Positions 8,554 to 16,048 of a stretch of 33,316 nucleotides of DNA are shown here, piece after piece. The notes under the pieces are model-generated. The model had not been told where the DNA came from. It did no database searches and saw only the letters and a list, made by a program, of their open reading frames with translations. The position numbers and the translations under genes were made by a program. Origin of the DNA: Acidobacteriota bacterium (GTDB lineage: Bacteria; Acidobacteriota; Polarisedimenticolia; Polarisedimenticolales; Polarisedimenticolaceae). The stretch lies in the NCBI GenBank assembly GCA_029861955.1, contig JAOTYK010000035.1, positions 1 to 33,316 of the forward strand. The letters are read 5' to 3'. The first letter of the stretch is position 1; every line of letters begins with the position of its first letter.

Positions 8554-9472
8554 CGTGATCATCCTGGGGTCCGGTCCGGCCGGCTTGACCGCAGCTATTT
8601 ACACCGCCCGAGCGGGCCTGAAGCCGCTTGTCGTCGAGGGACTTCATGCGGGCGGCCAGCTGATGAATACGACCGACGTCGAGAACTACCCGGGTTTTCC
8701 TGACGGGGTTCAGGGTCCCGAGATGATGGAGCTGTTCAAGAAGCAGGCGGAACGATTTGGCGCTCAGTTCATTTTCGGCGACGCGGACCACGTCGTGCTC
8801 GATCAACCGCCGTTTCAGGTCACCGTCGGCGATACGACCCACGAGAGTCGGACCGTCATCGTCGCGACCGGCGCCTCGCCCAAGGAACTGGGTATCCCCG
8901 GAGAGAAGGAATATGCAGGACGCGGTGTCTCCTATTGCGCCACCTGCGACGGTTTCTTCTTTCGCGAGAAGGAGATCGTCGTGATCGGTGGCGGAGATAC
9001 GGCGATGGAAGAGGCCCTGTTCCTGACCCGCTTCGGCAAACGAGTGACGGTGGTTCACCGTCGCGACCAGTTGCGAGCGTCGAAGATCATGGCAACGCGG
9101 GCACTAGAAAACGAGAAGATCGAGTTCTTATGGGACAGTACCGTGGACGAGGTGCGTGGCGACGACACGAAAGTGACGTTCATGAAGGTGCGAAATCTCA
9201 AGACCGGCGAGACGATCGAGCGACCGGTGGACGGCTTCTTCGTCGCCATCGGACACACCCCGAACACCGCGCTGTTCCAGGGGATCCTCGAGACGGACGA
9301 CCAGCTCTATCTTCGCGAAGGTCATGGAGCGCGCTCGAATATCGACGGCGTGTTCATCGCGGGTGATGTTCACGATCACACCTACCGGCAGGCTGTGACC
9401 GCTGCAGGGGCCGGCTGCAAGGCGGCCATCGATTGCGAACGGTGGCTCGAGGCTCAGTCCGCAGACGCCTGA
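8540..9472 (+). CDS. trxB: Thioredoxin reductase (NADPH, FAD)
   Basis: This cytosolic FAD enzyme of 310 residues transfers electrons from NADPH to thioredoxin-like proteins. The N-terminal FAD site IILGSGPAGLTAAIYTARAG, the redox pair Cys133-Ala-Thr-Cys136, the NADPH-site IGGGDTAMEEALFLTRFG and the late GVFIAGDVHDHTYRQ motif are in the standard order. HRRDQLRASKIM downstream fits NADPH binding. I chose GTG at 8540 because AGGAG ends eight bases upstream and the protein then begins directly at the FAD strand; the open frame extends further back only inside the glutaredoxin gene. Its 3' end overlaps the convergent CPBP gene by 19 bp. Confidence 0.96.
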   Translation: MSVHDVIILGSGPAGLTAAIYTARAGLKPLVVEGLHAGGQLMNTTDVENYPGFPDGVQGPEMMELFKKQAERFGAQFIFGDADHVVLDQPPFQVTVGDTTHESRTVIVATGASPKELGIPGEKEYAGRGVSYCATCDGFFFREKEIVVIGGGDTAMEEALFLTRFGKRVTVVHRRDQLRASKIMATRALENEKIEFLWDSTVDEVRGDDTKVTFMKVRNLKTGETIERPVDGFFVAIGHTPNTALFQGILETDDQLYLREGHGARSNIDGVFIAGDVHDHTYRQAVTAAGAGCKAAIDCERWLEAQSADA

Positions 9473-11094
9473 CGAAATCGCCCCGTCAGGATGTAAAACA
9501 GACCCGGTAGTAGCGGGACCGCGATCGTCGCGAGTGCCGTCCAGCGCGCAGATTCCGAGACGCCTGCCAGCAGTGGCCAGTTGAATATGAACAGGTCCGC
9601 CGTGAAGTGCGAGAGCACGACGGTCAGGGCGTCGAATCGCAAGAATGCCCAGCCCCAGACGGCCCCGACCAACGTGAGGAGCAGGGCACGCGCCCAATCC
9701 GGATGTCCGGGCGGCAGGAAATCCAGCCGCGTGTGGGTCAGCCCGTAGACGATTGCCGGCAACAGGATGGCAACCCAGCGGCGGTGAGTCTTCGCCAGCA
9801 GCCAGCTGCCGAGGAATAACCGATAGCCGAGCTCCTCCGCGAGCGCGACGCCGAAGAAGAACAGCAAGGCCGTGAGAGCCGGGATGCTGGAGTTCAGCGG
9901 ATAGAAGAAGAAGCCTCTCGGTTGGAGCGATCCACCGGCTCCGGCGAAACGTTCGAGTGCCAGGAATCCGAGGCAGAGAACGCCGCCGCAGAGGAGCCCG
10001 ATCAGGAACCCTCGGGTCGAGGCGGCGGCGACCCGTGGATGGAGCCAGTTTCCCTTGCCCGCGAGATTCAGCGTGACGGTCCGGCCGCCGTTCAGTCTTC
10101 GGTCCATCGCGAGACCTGCTGCCGTGACCGCGAGAAGTAGAAGCGGGATCCAGAGATCTTGCAGACCGCGGAAGACCAGGAAACGGAACGTGGAGACCCA
10201 GCGAGGCCACAACGGTTCCCAGCGGATCATCAAGTCCGCAGGCTGGAGCGCGTACGTTGCCAGGAGGCAGGCGAAGACGGCGATCGGCCAGACGGCGGCA
10301 GCCCGTAAGTTGATCTGCCCTTTCCTCAGGCAGCCGAGGAACAGGACGAACGCCACGATGCCGCCGACGGCAAGGAGCAAGATGCCGACCGTCTCCAGCG
10401 CCTGCCCGGTCGCCTCCAGGGTTCGCCGCGTTCGTCGCCAGTCGTCAGGCGGGACCACGTTCCGCTTCGCATGAATCACCTCGGAGCCGGCGACCGTGAT
10501 GGTCAGGCGCTCCCGGCCGCCCTGGGCCCAGAGAGGTCGTTCGTAGCGGAACGTATGATCGCGACGATCGATCTGCTCCGCCGTGGCAACGGCTCGTTCC
10601 TCGAACGCTTCGAGTGAGAGGCCGAGGCCTTCAACGATGGCGCTCTGCGCCAGTTCGCGCGCGTCTTCGTTACTCAGACTTGCTCCCGCGGTGTCGTTCT
10701 CGGTCAGGCAGTTCCAACCGAGAACCTCTCCGTTCGGGTGGACGTCCACATGGAAGTAGCGGGGCTCTCCCGAACGCTTGAAATAGACACGACGCGCGAG
10801 GGTCGGGAGCCCCTCGCGAATCGCGGTGGTCGCCGTCGCACCCAGAGACTCGCTCACGAAGTCGGTGGCGGCGCCGTCAAGCCAGTAGCGGCCCGCCGTC
10901 TGGTAGCCGCTCAGATCGAAGCCTTGACGCTCGAGGACGTCGCGGGCCGGTCCCTCGGCGTCGAATCCTCCGCTGGCGAGACGGGGATCGGCCAGCGGCC
11001 ACAATCGATCGATCGCGTTGAAAAACAGCCCGCCCGCAAGGATCGCCGCTAGTAGCAGCCACAGATCGGCGCGACCGAGACGACGCATCTTCAT
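9454..11094 (-). CDS. CPBP-family intramembrane protease with large N-terminal sensor-like region
   Basis: This 546-residue membrane protein ends in a CPBP (Abi, Rce1-like) glutamic protease domain. It has EELGYR (about residues 417-423, the EExxxR motif), YGLTH (aromatic-xxx-His) and HFTAD (His-xxx-Asp) in separate membrane segments. The N-terminal part differs: one membrane segment (about 10-30), then roughly 200 hydrophilic residues with PepSY-like sections (YFHVDVHPNGEVLGWN and LTITVAGSEVIHAKRNVV), then several membrane helices. It may sense something outside the membrane. The ATG at 11094 overlaps the upstream oxidoreductase stop as ATGA; a second ATG at 11088 is better spaced from GGAG. 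It is the last gene of the condensing-enzyme operon. Its substrate is unknown. Confidence 0.85.
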   Translation of the reverse strand: MKMRRLGRADLWLLLAAILAGGLFFNAIDRLWPLADPRLASGGFDAEGPARDVLERQGFDLSGYQTAGRYWLDGAATDFVSESLGATATTAIREGLPTLARRVYFKRSGEPRYFHVDVHPNGEVLGWNCLTENDTAGASLSNEDARELAQSAIVEGLGLSLEAFEERAVATAEQIDRRDHTFRYERPLWAQGGRERLTITVAGSEVIHAKRNVVPPDDWRRTRRTLEATGQALETVGILLLAVGGIVAFVLFLGCLRKGQINLRAAAVWPIAVFACLLATYALQPADLMIRWEPLWPRWVSTFRFLVFRGLQDLWIPLLLLAVTAAGLAMDRRLNGGRTVTLNLAGKGNWLHPRVAAASTRGFLIGLLCGGVLCLGFLALERFAGAGGSLQPRGFFFYPLNSSIPALTALLFFFGVALAEELGYRLFLGSWLLAKTHRRWVAILLPAIVYGLTHTRLDFLPPGHPDWARALLLTLVGAVWGWAFLRFDALTVVLSHFTADLFIFNWPLLAGVSESARWTALATIAVPLLPGLFYILTGRFRQASAD

Positions 11095-12239
11095 CGCTCC
11101 TCGGCCGCCGTCCGTGTCTGGCGAACCACCCACGGAATCCACGAGCGAGCCGGTCCGTTCAGCCAGCGCAGCATCGGTCTGGAGGCGATCGGTGATTCCA
11201 GGACCCGACCCAACAGACGAATACGCCACGATGCGCGGCGAAACCGGCGATTCCAGGTCTTCTGGAACTGTCGCTCTGCGGCCTGGGTGACGGTGCCCTC
11301 GGCGATCGCCGCCAGAACATAGGGCAGACAGTACTCCGCGGCCAGAAGAGCGTGCGAGATTCCCTCACCGCTGTACGGGTCGACGGTTCCGGCTGCGTCT
11401 CCGATCAAGAGTGCACCGCGCCCGGCAGCGCGTCGTGGGCCAAACGTAAGAGGCCCTAGCCCGTGCCAGCGGGAAAGCCGTTCTCCCGAAACGAGTCCCA
11501 GATGTGCAAGCAGCGGGTCGGCGCCCCCATGACGACGAAGAGAATCGCGTCGCACCATCATGCAGACGTTGCTTCGCTCGTCCTCGACCTCTACGCGACC
11601 CACGTACCCGCCGTCAAAGAGGTGGAGCTCGACCCGATGGCGAGCCGGAGGTGGGGCGGTCGGGTAATAGGCCTTCAATCCATACCAGTCGGACGTAGGT
11701 AGATGGCGGTCGCCTCGATCGATGCCGCGGGCGATGAGTGAACGGCGCCCGTCCGCTCCGACGACCAATCCGTGGAGCTCTCGTTCACCACGACCACGCT
11801 CATGTCGGACGCGGATCGCGTCGATGCGCGTGCCGTTATCGATGACGGCGACCGTACGTGTACGGTCGAATACTTCGACGCCGGCGTCGGCGGCCGCCTC
11901 TAGAAGCGCAGCGTCCAATCGCGAACGGGTGACCGCATAGGCGGCACAACCCAGCCGATCCCAATCGGGTAGCGTCGTCTCGATCCCGCGCAGGGCCGCC
12001 GAGCCGACGTAGCAGTGTCGGATCGGTCGCGCCCCCGCACGTCGAAGGCCATCGAGGAGTCCGAGTCGTTGCAAGACCGCGCAACCTTCCGCCGAAACGA
12101 ACTCGCCACAGAGTTTGTCGCGGGGGAACGATGCGCGTTCGACGAGGGCCACCCTAAGACCGGAGCGCGCCGCGAGGAGGGCCAGAGTCGACCCGGCAGG
12201 TCCGGCACCGGAAACTACCAGGTCGTATGCGTCGTTCAT
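11091..12239 (-). CDS. FAD-dependent oxidoreductase, geranylgeranyl reductase family
   Basis: This 382-residue flavoprotein has an FAD Rossmann N-terminus (VVSGAGPAGSTLALLAARSG then VERASFPRDKLCGEF) and the second FAD motif LLIGDAAGTVDPYSGEGISHALLAAEY. The PRxKxCGE sequence and overall length match the geranylgeranyl-reductase/aromatic-hydroxylase branch, whose members reduce isoprenoid double bonds or hydroxylate aromatic rings. Which of these applies cannot be told. The start is the ATG at 12239, which overlaps the methyltransferase stop as ATGA; the longer open frame is not supported. In known alkylresorcinol loci such as srsABC, a methyltransferase and flavoprotein tailor the product of a condensing enzyme, which is the analogy behind the pathway suggestion here. 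Confidence 0.9.
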   Translation of the reverse strand: MNDAYDLVVSGAGPAGSTLALLAARSGLRVALVERASFPRDKLCGEFVSAEGCAVLQRLGLLDGLRRAGARPIRHCYVGSAALRGIETTLPDWDRLGCAAYAVTRSRLDAALLEAAADAGVEVFDRTRTVAVIDNGTRIDAIRVRHERGRGERELHGLVVGADGRRSLIARGIDRGDRHLPTSDWYGLKAYYPTAPPPARHRVELHLFDGGYVGRVEVEDERSNVCMMVRRDSLRRHGGADPLLAHLGLVSGERLSRWHGLGPLTFGPRRAAGRGALLIGDAAGTVDPYSGEGISHALLAAEYCLPYVLAAIAEGTVTQAAERQFQKTWNRRFRRASWRIRLLGRVLESPIASRPMLRWLNGPARSWIPWVVRQTRTAAEER

Positions 12240-12949
12240 GCGTCGCCCGCGCAGGTCAGCAGAAGTCGGTAGGGCCATCGTCGCCTCAGCTCCGGGGACG
12301 CGCAGTCGGCGTCGATCGCCGCGGCCTCCAACTCTGCAGGGGTGAATCCTCGGAGTACCGACAGTGGCGCGTCGTGACGGAACATCGCGCCTCGTCCGGT
12401 GAGATGTGCGACGAGCCAGATGAAGCCCCAGGCGACACGATCGCGACGTAGGTCGTTGACGATCACCGCCGTGCTCGCCAACCTGCGAAACTCGCGAAGG
12501 AGAGCGACGACCTGCTCATGTCGGAAATGATGGAGAAACATCGACGCCGTCACTACATCAAACGAGCCCGCAGAAAATGGGAGTCTATTCGCGTCTGCAC
12601 AGACGACGCGGATCGTCGAATGGTCGATCGAACGTTTGGCGGCGATCGTCGCCGTTGTCGGGTCCCGATCGACGGCAACGATGTCGACGGTGGTCCGGCA
12701 TTCCCTCGCCCAACGAACGATCGCCCGCGGGAGATCCCCCGATCCTGTTCCGACGTCGAGTATTCGGAGTGGGCGGTGGCCATTGGCTGCCGCGAGGATG
12801 GGTTGCATCGCGGTCTGAAGCGTCCGCAAGCCGCCGAGCCACCGATTGACCTGCTCGATATCGTCTAACACTTCCTCCAGTTGCTCGGCGTCGTGGCCGA
12901 AGCGGTCCATCAGCTCGGCTCGGTGGCACCTCGGAGGGGTCCAGCCCAT
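12236..12949 (-). CDS. SAM-dependent methyltransferase, class I
   Basis: This 237-residue protein has a class I SAM-binding fold. Motif I is RILDVGTGSGDLP, followed by the acidic VDIVAVDRD end of strand 2, then ADANRLPFSAGSFDVVTASMFLHHF, typical of the UbiE/Methyltransf_11/25 group that acts on small molecules such as quinone or phenolic lipids. The ATG at 12949 shares one base with the ketoacyl synthase stop (TGATG), and the 3' end overlaps the FAD enzyme by four bases, so it is coupled on both sides. A longer upstream frame inside the synthase gene lacks family character. The substrate is presumably the product of the neighbouring condensing enzyme, which is an inference. Confidence 0.9.
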   Translation of the reverse strand: MGWTPPRCHRAELMDRFGHDAEQLEEVLDDIEQVNRWLGGLRTLQTAMQPILAAANGHRPLRILDVGTGSGDLPRAIVRWARECRTTVDIVAVDRDPTTATIAAKRSIDHSTIRVVCADANRLPFSAGSFDVVTASMFLHHFRHEQVVALLREFRRLASTAVIVNDLRRDRVAWGFIWLVAHLTGRGAMFRHDAPLSVLRGFTPAELEAAAIDADCASPELRRRWPYRLLLTCAGDA

Positions 12950-14211
12950 CACGGTCCGTCGACTTCCGGTTCGATCCGATCCGGATGACGGAAGACCAGG
13001 GCGGCATTCTTCGAGCCGAATCCGATGCAGTTGACCAGACAGTGGTCGAGGCGAGCAGGCCGACCTTCCGCGGGAACGACATCCAGGTCGCATTCGGGGT
13101 CGGCGATGTCACGGTTAATCGTTGGAGGGGCGAAACCGTCCCGCATCGCCAGCAACGTTGCGACCGAGGACGCGGCCCCGCAGGCCCCTTGTGGATGCCC
13201 GATCATCGACTTGATGCTGGAGCAGAGTATTCGTTCGTGGTTTGACGCGAACGCACGTTGCACGGCCACGGTCTCGACGCGGTCGTTGAGACGGGTCGAT
13301 GTGCCGTGAAGGGCGATGTAGTCGATGGCCGCCGCATCGATGCCCGCATCGAGCATGGCGAGCGTCATCGCTCGCGCCGGCTCCTCGCCCGATTCATTCA
13401 GTCGGACACGATGAAACGCTTCGCAGGTAGCACCGTATCCGAGAAGCTCTCCGTAGATCGGCGCGTCGCGCTGAATCGCGCTCTCCAGACTTTCGAGTGC
13501 CAGCATCCACGCGCCTTCTCCGAGCACAAAACCATCGCGATCCGCCGAGAAGGGGCGGGAGGCGCGGGTCGGTTCGTCGTTGTGTTGGGTGCTGAGGATT
13601 CGCATCAGGCAGAACCCTCTGAGGATTCCGGGTGCGATGGGCGAGTCGGTGCCCCCGGCGAGGGCGCGATCGCATCGCCCGTAGCGAATCAGGTCCAGCG
13701 CACGACCTATCGCGTCGATCGAGGAAGTACAGCCGGTCGAAATCACATGACTCGGCCCCCGCAGGTCAAATCGCATCGACAACTCGCTGCTGAGAGAACC
13801 CGGAGTTGATGACGGGATTGCGTAGAGGCTGATGGACTTGGGGTTGCCGACGAAGAACTCGCGAAACTGCCGCTCGGTGAACTCGAGTCCTGCACCTCCC
13901 GTCCCGATGACGACAGCGAACCGTCTCCGGGTTTCGAGGTCAAGATCCAGTTCGCCGTGGAGGCTGTCGCGGAGAGCCTCTTCGGCCGCCGCGATTCCCA
14001 GGGGCACTGTCCGGGACACGTGTCGCAATTCGTTGCGCGTCATGACCGACTCGGAGTCGAACTCGCGCACCTGAGCCGCAATCCCTACGGGAAGATCGCT
14101 GACATCGAACTGTTCGATCTGCGAGACGCCGCTGATGCCGCTGCGTGTGGCGTGCCAGAATGCGTCTCGCCCGACGCCGTTCGGCGAGACGGCACCCATC
14201 CCTGTTACCAC
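12949..14211 (-). CDS. Beta-ketoacyl-ACP synthase II-like condensing enzyme
   Basis: This protein catalyses decarboxylative Claisen condensation on acyl chains. The thiolase-fold triad is complete: Cys161 in STGCTSSIDA, His302 in ALHGTST and His339 in MIGHPQGA, spaced almost as in E. coli FabF (163/303/340), so the enzyme should be active and not a chain-length factor. The start is uncertain. Between the end of the ferredoxin gene and the conserved VVVTGMGAVSPNG there is no ATG, and GTG at 14211 is the first usual start, with AGGGG ten bases upstream, giving 420 residues. An ATG at 14322 lies inside ferredoxin and would add a Ser/Thr/Arg-rich tail. No acyl carrier protein or reductase gene lies nearby, so it may be a secondary-pathway synthase rather than the housekeeping FabF. 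Confidence 0.88.
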   Translation of the reverse strand: MVTGMGAVSPNGVGRDAFWHATRSGISGVSQIEQFDVSDLPVGIAAQVREFDSESVMTRNELRHVSRTVPLGIAAAEEALRDSLHGELDLDLETRRRFAVVIGTGGAGLEFTERQFREFFVGNPKSISLYAIPSSTPGSLSSELSMRFDLRGPSHVISTGCTSSIDAIGRALDLIRYGRCDRALAGGTDSPIAPGILRGFCLMRILSTQHNDEPTRASRPFSADRDGFVLGEGAWMLALESLESAIQRDAPIYGELLGYGATCEAFHRVRLNESGEEPARAMTLAMLDAGIDAAAIDYIALHGTSTRLNDRVETVAVQRAFASNHERILCSSIKSMIGHPQGACGAASSVATLLAMRDGFAPPTINRDIADPECDLDVVPAEGRPARLDHCLVNCIGFGSKNAALVFRHPDRIEPEVDGP

Positions 14212-14257
14212 AACACGTCGGCCCCTGGCAGGTCGCGACGCGCCGGGTTGCTCTCGG

Positions 14258-14521
14258 CTAGGAGTCTTCGTAGTAATCGGCGTTCTTCTTCGTGTAGTCC
14301 TTCCACTTGTCGGGGAGTGCATCCTCTTCGAAAATCGCCTCGACCGGGCACGCGGGTTCACAGGCACCGCAATCGATACACTCGGCGGGGTCGATGTAGA
14401 GCATGTCGTGAGACTCGAACGTCTCCTCATCCTTCGTGGGGTGAATGCAATCGACCGGGCAGACATCCACACAGGCGGTGTCCTTGGTCCCGATACACGG
14501 TTCGGCGATTATGAACGGCAT
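14258..14521 (-). CDS. fdxA: 7Fe-type ferredoxin ([3Fe-4S][4Fe-4S])
   Basis: This 87-residue acidic electron carrier is soluble and cytosolic. The first cluster motif is Cys-x7-Cys-x3-Cys-Pro ([17 protein letters not shown]), lacking the second cysteine of a full 4Fe motif, as in 7Fe ferredoxins. The second is a complete CxxCxxCxxxCP ([15 protein letters not shown]) for a 4Fe cluster. The C-terminal tail [17 protein letters not shown] is typical of the FdxA branch. GGAG lies about nine bases before the ATG. The gene is 46 bp upstream of the ketoacyl synthase start on the same strand. It could supply electrons to the FAD enzyme of that operon, but such ferredoxins are often general carriers. 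Confidence 0.93.
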   Translation of the reverse strand: MPFIIAEPCIGTKDTACVDVCPVDCIHPTKDEETFESHDMLYIDPAECIDCGACEPACPVEAIFEEDALPDKWKDYTKKNADYYEDS

Positions 14522-14542
14522 GATGGCTTCTCCAACTTCGTG

Positions 14543-14571
14543 GGCGTCCCAGACGCCTCACCACAAGTATA
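14543..14571 (-). promoter_or_regulatory. -10 box and leader hairpin upstream of the ferredoxin gene
   Basis: On the minus strand TATACT at 14571-14566 is a good -10 box, but I find no clear -35 box. Downstream of it, in the expected 5' leader, 14543-14557 forms a perfect hairpin (GGCGTC, 3-nt loop, GACGCC), ending about 22 nt before the ATG. The gpmA stop is only 14 bp from the -10, so the promoter lies in the short gap between two codirectional genes. Confidence 0.4.
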
Positions 14572-14584
14572 ACGTGCGTAGGAG

Positions 14585-15328
14585 TCAGGTTCGACCCTGT
14601 CGGGCCACGGCCTCCGCCGCCTTGCGGATCTCATCGGGGTCGCCCAGGTAGCGGTGCCCCAGCGGGCGGAGGCTGGCGTCGAGGTCATAGACCAGTGGAA
14701 CCCCCGTCGGAATATTGAGGCCGACAATCTCATCCTCACTGATCTGATCGAGGTACTTGACCAGCGCCCGAAGGCTATTGCCGTGGGCGACGATCAACAC
14801 CCGACGACCGGCCTCGATCGCCGGGGCGATCGTATCGTGCCAGATCGGAAGAAACCGCTCGACGGTCAGCGCCAGCGACTCTCCCCCCGGAAGGTCGTCG
14901 GCTGCCAGGTCGCCGTAACGCGGGTCATGCCGCGGGTGTCGCGGGTCGTCGAGTTCGAGCTGCGGTGGGGGTGTTGCGTAGCTACGGCGCCAGATCTTGA
15001 CCTGGTCGTCGCCATGTTTCTCGGCCGTCTCTTTCTTGTTCAGGCCCTGGAGCGCTCCGTAGTGTCGTTCGTTCAGGCGCCAGTGCCGGTGAACCGGAAG
15101 CCACATGAGGTCCATGCCGTCCAGAGTCAGCCACAGCGTGCGAATCGCGCGCTTAAGCACCGAAGTGTAGGCCACGTCGAACCCAAGGCCTTCCGCCTTC
15201 AGGAGCGTCGCCGCCGATTGGGCCTCCGCGACGCCCTGGTCGGTGAGATCGACATCGGTCCACCCGGTGAAACGATTGTCCAGATTCCACGTACTTTGAC
15301 CGTGTCGAAGCAGTACCAACTTGTGCAT
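14585..15328 (-). CDS. gpmA: 2,3-bisphosphoglycerate-dependent phosphoglycerate mutase
   Basis: This enzyme interconverts 3- and 2-phosphoglycerate in glycolysis and gluconeogenesis in the cytosol. The 247 residues match the bacterial dPGM family in full. The phosphohistidine motif [10 protein letters not shown] (His9) opens the protein, [13 protein letters not shown] follows, [14 protein letters not shown] is the middle motif, and [11 protein letters not shown] carries the second catalytic His. The ATG at 15328 is preceded by GGGAGG at good distance. It is transcribed away from rnhB across an 84-bp spacer holding a perfect hairpin. Confidence 0.97.
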   Translation of the reverse strand: MHKLVLLRHGQSTWNLDNRFTGWTDVDLTDQGVAEAQSAATLLKAEGLGFDVAYTSVLKRAIRTLWLTLDGMDLMWLPVHRHWRLNERHYGALQGLNKKETAEKHGDDQVKIWRRSYATPPPQLELDDPRHPRHDPRYGDLAADDLPGGESLALTVERFLPIWHDTIAPAIEAGRRVLIVAHGNSLRALVKYLDQISEDEIVGLNIPTGVPLVYDLDASLRPLGHRYLGDPDEIRKAAEAVARQGRT

Positions 15329-15362
15329 CGTTTCCTCCCGCTCATCACTATCGGATCATCCC

Positions 15363-15382
15363 GGTCTTGATGCGTCAAGACC
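15363..15382. repeat. Perfect 8-bp inverted repeat between gpmA and rnhB
   Basis: GGTCTTGA (15363-15370), the 4-nt loop TGCG and TCAAGACC (15375-15382) form an uninterrupted dyad between two divergent start codons. It has no T tract on either side, so a terminator is unlikely. It lies over the position expected for the rnhB -35 box and 35 nt upstream of the gpmA ATG, which favours an operator for one or both genes. Confidence 0.6.
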
Positions 15383-15400
15383 CCAACGGCACCTAGTTGG

Positions 15401-15406
15401 TAGAAT
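15401..15406 (+). promoter_or_regulatory. Candidate -10 box (TAGAAT) for leaderless rnhB
   Basis: TAGAAT ends six bases before the rnhB ATG. Transcription starting the usual six or seven bases after a -10 box would begin at the start codon itself. No ribosome-binding site precedes the ATG, which fits a leaderless mRNA. The same layout occurs at 32741-32753. Confidence 0.45.
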
Positions 15407-15412
15407 CTCGCG

Positions 15413-16048
15413 ATGGATCATGACGCACGCCTGGAGCGATTGCTGGGACCGGAGCGAGCCCTCTGGGCCGACGGTTATCTCCGGGTTGCCGGCGTCGACG
15501 AGGCCGGCGTCGGTCCCCTGGCCGGGCCGGTGGTGGTTGCCGCGGCGATCTTCCCGCCCGGTATCGGCCTCTCCGGAGTGGACGACTCGAAGAAGCTGAC
15601 GCCCGCCAGGCGAGAGGCGCTCGAGGTTCGGATCAAGGAGACGGCGGTCGCCTGGTCGGTCGTCGCCGTCGAGCCCGAGGAAATCGATCGCATCAACATC
15701 TACCAGGCGACGTTGACGGGCATGCGGCGGGCCGTTCTGGGCCTGAGCCTCGACCCCGATTTCGTGCTCGTGGACGCACGGCAGATTCCTCGACTGGAGA
15801 CCCCCCAGGACGCGATCATCAAGGGCGATGCCCACTGTCACGCCATCGCCGCGGCGTCGATCCTCGCCAAGTCCGAGCGTGATCGGCGGATGTTCCGCTA
15901 TGACGAGGAATTCCCCGGCTACGGGTTCGCCCGCCACAAGGGGTACCCGACCGTCGCCCACCGAGCGGCGATCCGGGAGTTGGGTGCCTGCGAGATCCAC
16001 CGTAGAAGCTTCACGCTCTTGCCCGCCCCGCGACTGTTCGAACCCTAG
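15413..16048 (+). CDS. rnhB: Ribonuclease HII
   Basis: This enzyme nicks the RNA strand of RNA-DNA hybrids and removes single ribonucleotides from DNA. The four acidic catalytic positions are present: Asp29 and Glu30 in GVDEAG, Asp in FVLVDARQI and Asp in AKSERDRRM. KGD, SILAK and YGFARHKGYPT are further family marks, and 211 residues is normal. The GRG motif that contacts the ribonucleotide junction in RNase HII reads Gly32-Val33-Gly34 here instead of Gly-Arg-Gly. The ATG at 15413 has no Shine-Dalgarno site and sits just after a -10-like TAGAAT. It is divergent from gpmA and followed by the sucCD promoter. Confidence 0.94.
   Translation: MDHDARLERLLGPERALWADGYLRVAGVDEAGVGPLAGPVVVAAAIFPPGIGLSGVDDSKKLTPARREALEVRIKETAVAWSVVAVEPEEIDRINIYQATLTGMRRAVLGLSLDPDFVLVDARQIPRLETPQDAIIKGDAHCHAIAAASILAKSERDRRMFRYDEEFPGYGFARHKGYPTVAHRAAIRELGACEIHRRSFTLLPAPRLFEP

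Noticed and set aside
9128-10210. 360-residue minus-strand frame spanning trxB and the CPBP gene
   Set aside because: Runs in the wrong frame of the CPBP gene and across the conserved trxB C-terminus; rich in Arg, Pro and Ser like a shadow frame.
12950-13093. 48-residue N-terminal extension of the methyltransferase
   Set aside because: It overlaps the conserved end of the ketoacyl synthase and is Arg/Ser-rich; the TGATG overlap start at 12949 is better.
13025-13809. Plus-strand frames opposite the ketoacyl synthase
   Set aside because: All are antisense to the intact synthase with its complete catalytic triad and show no protein family features.
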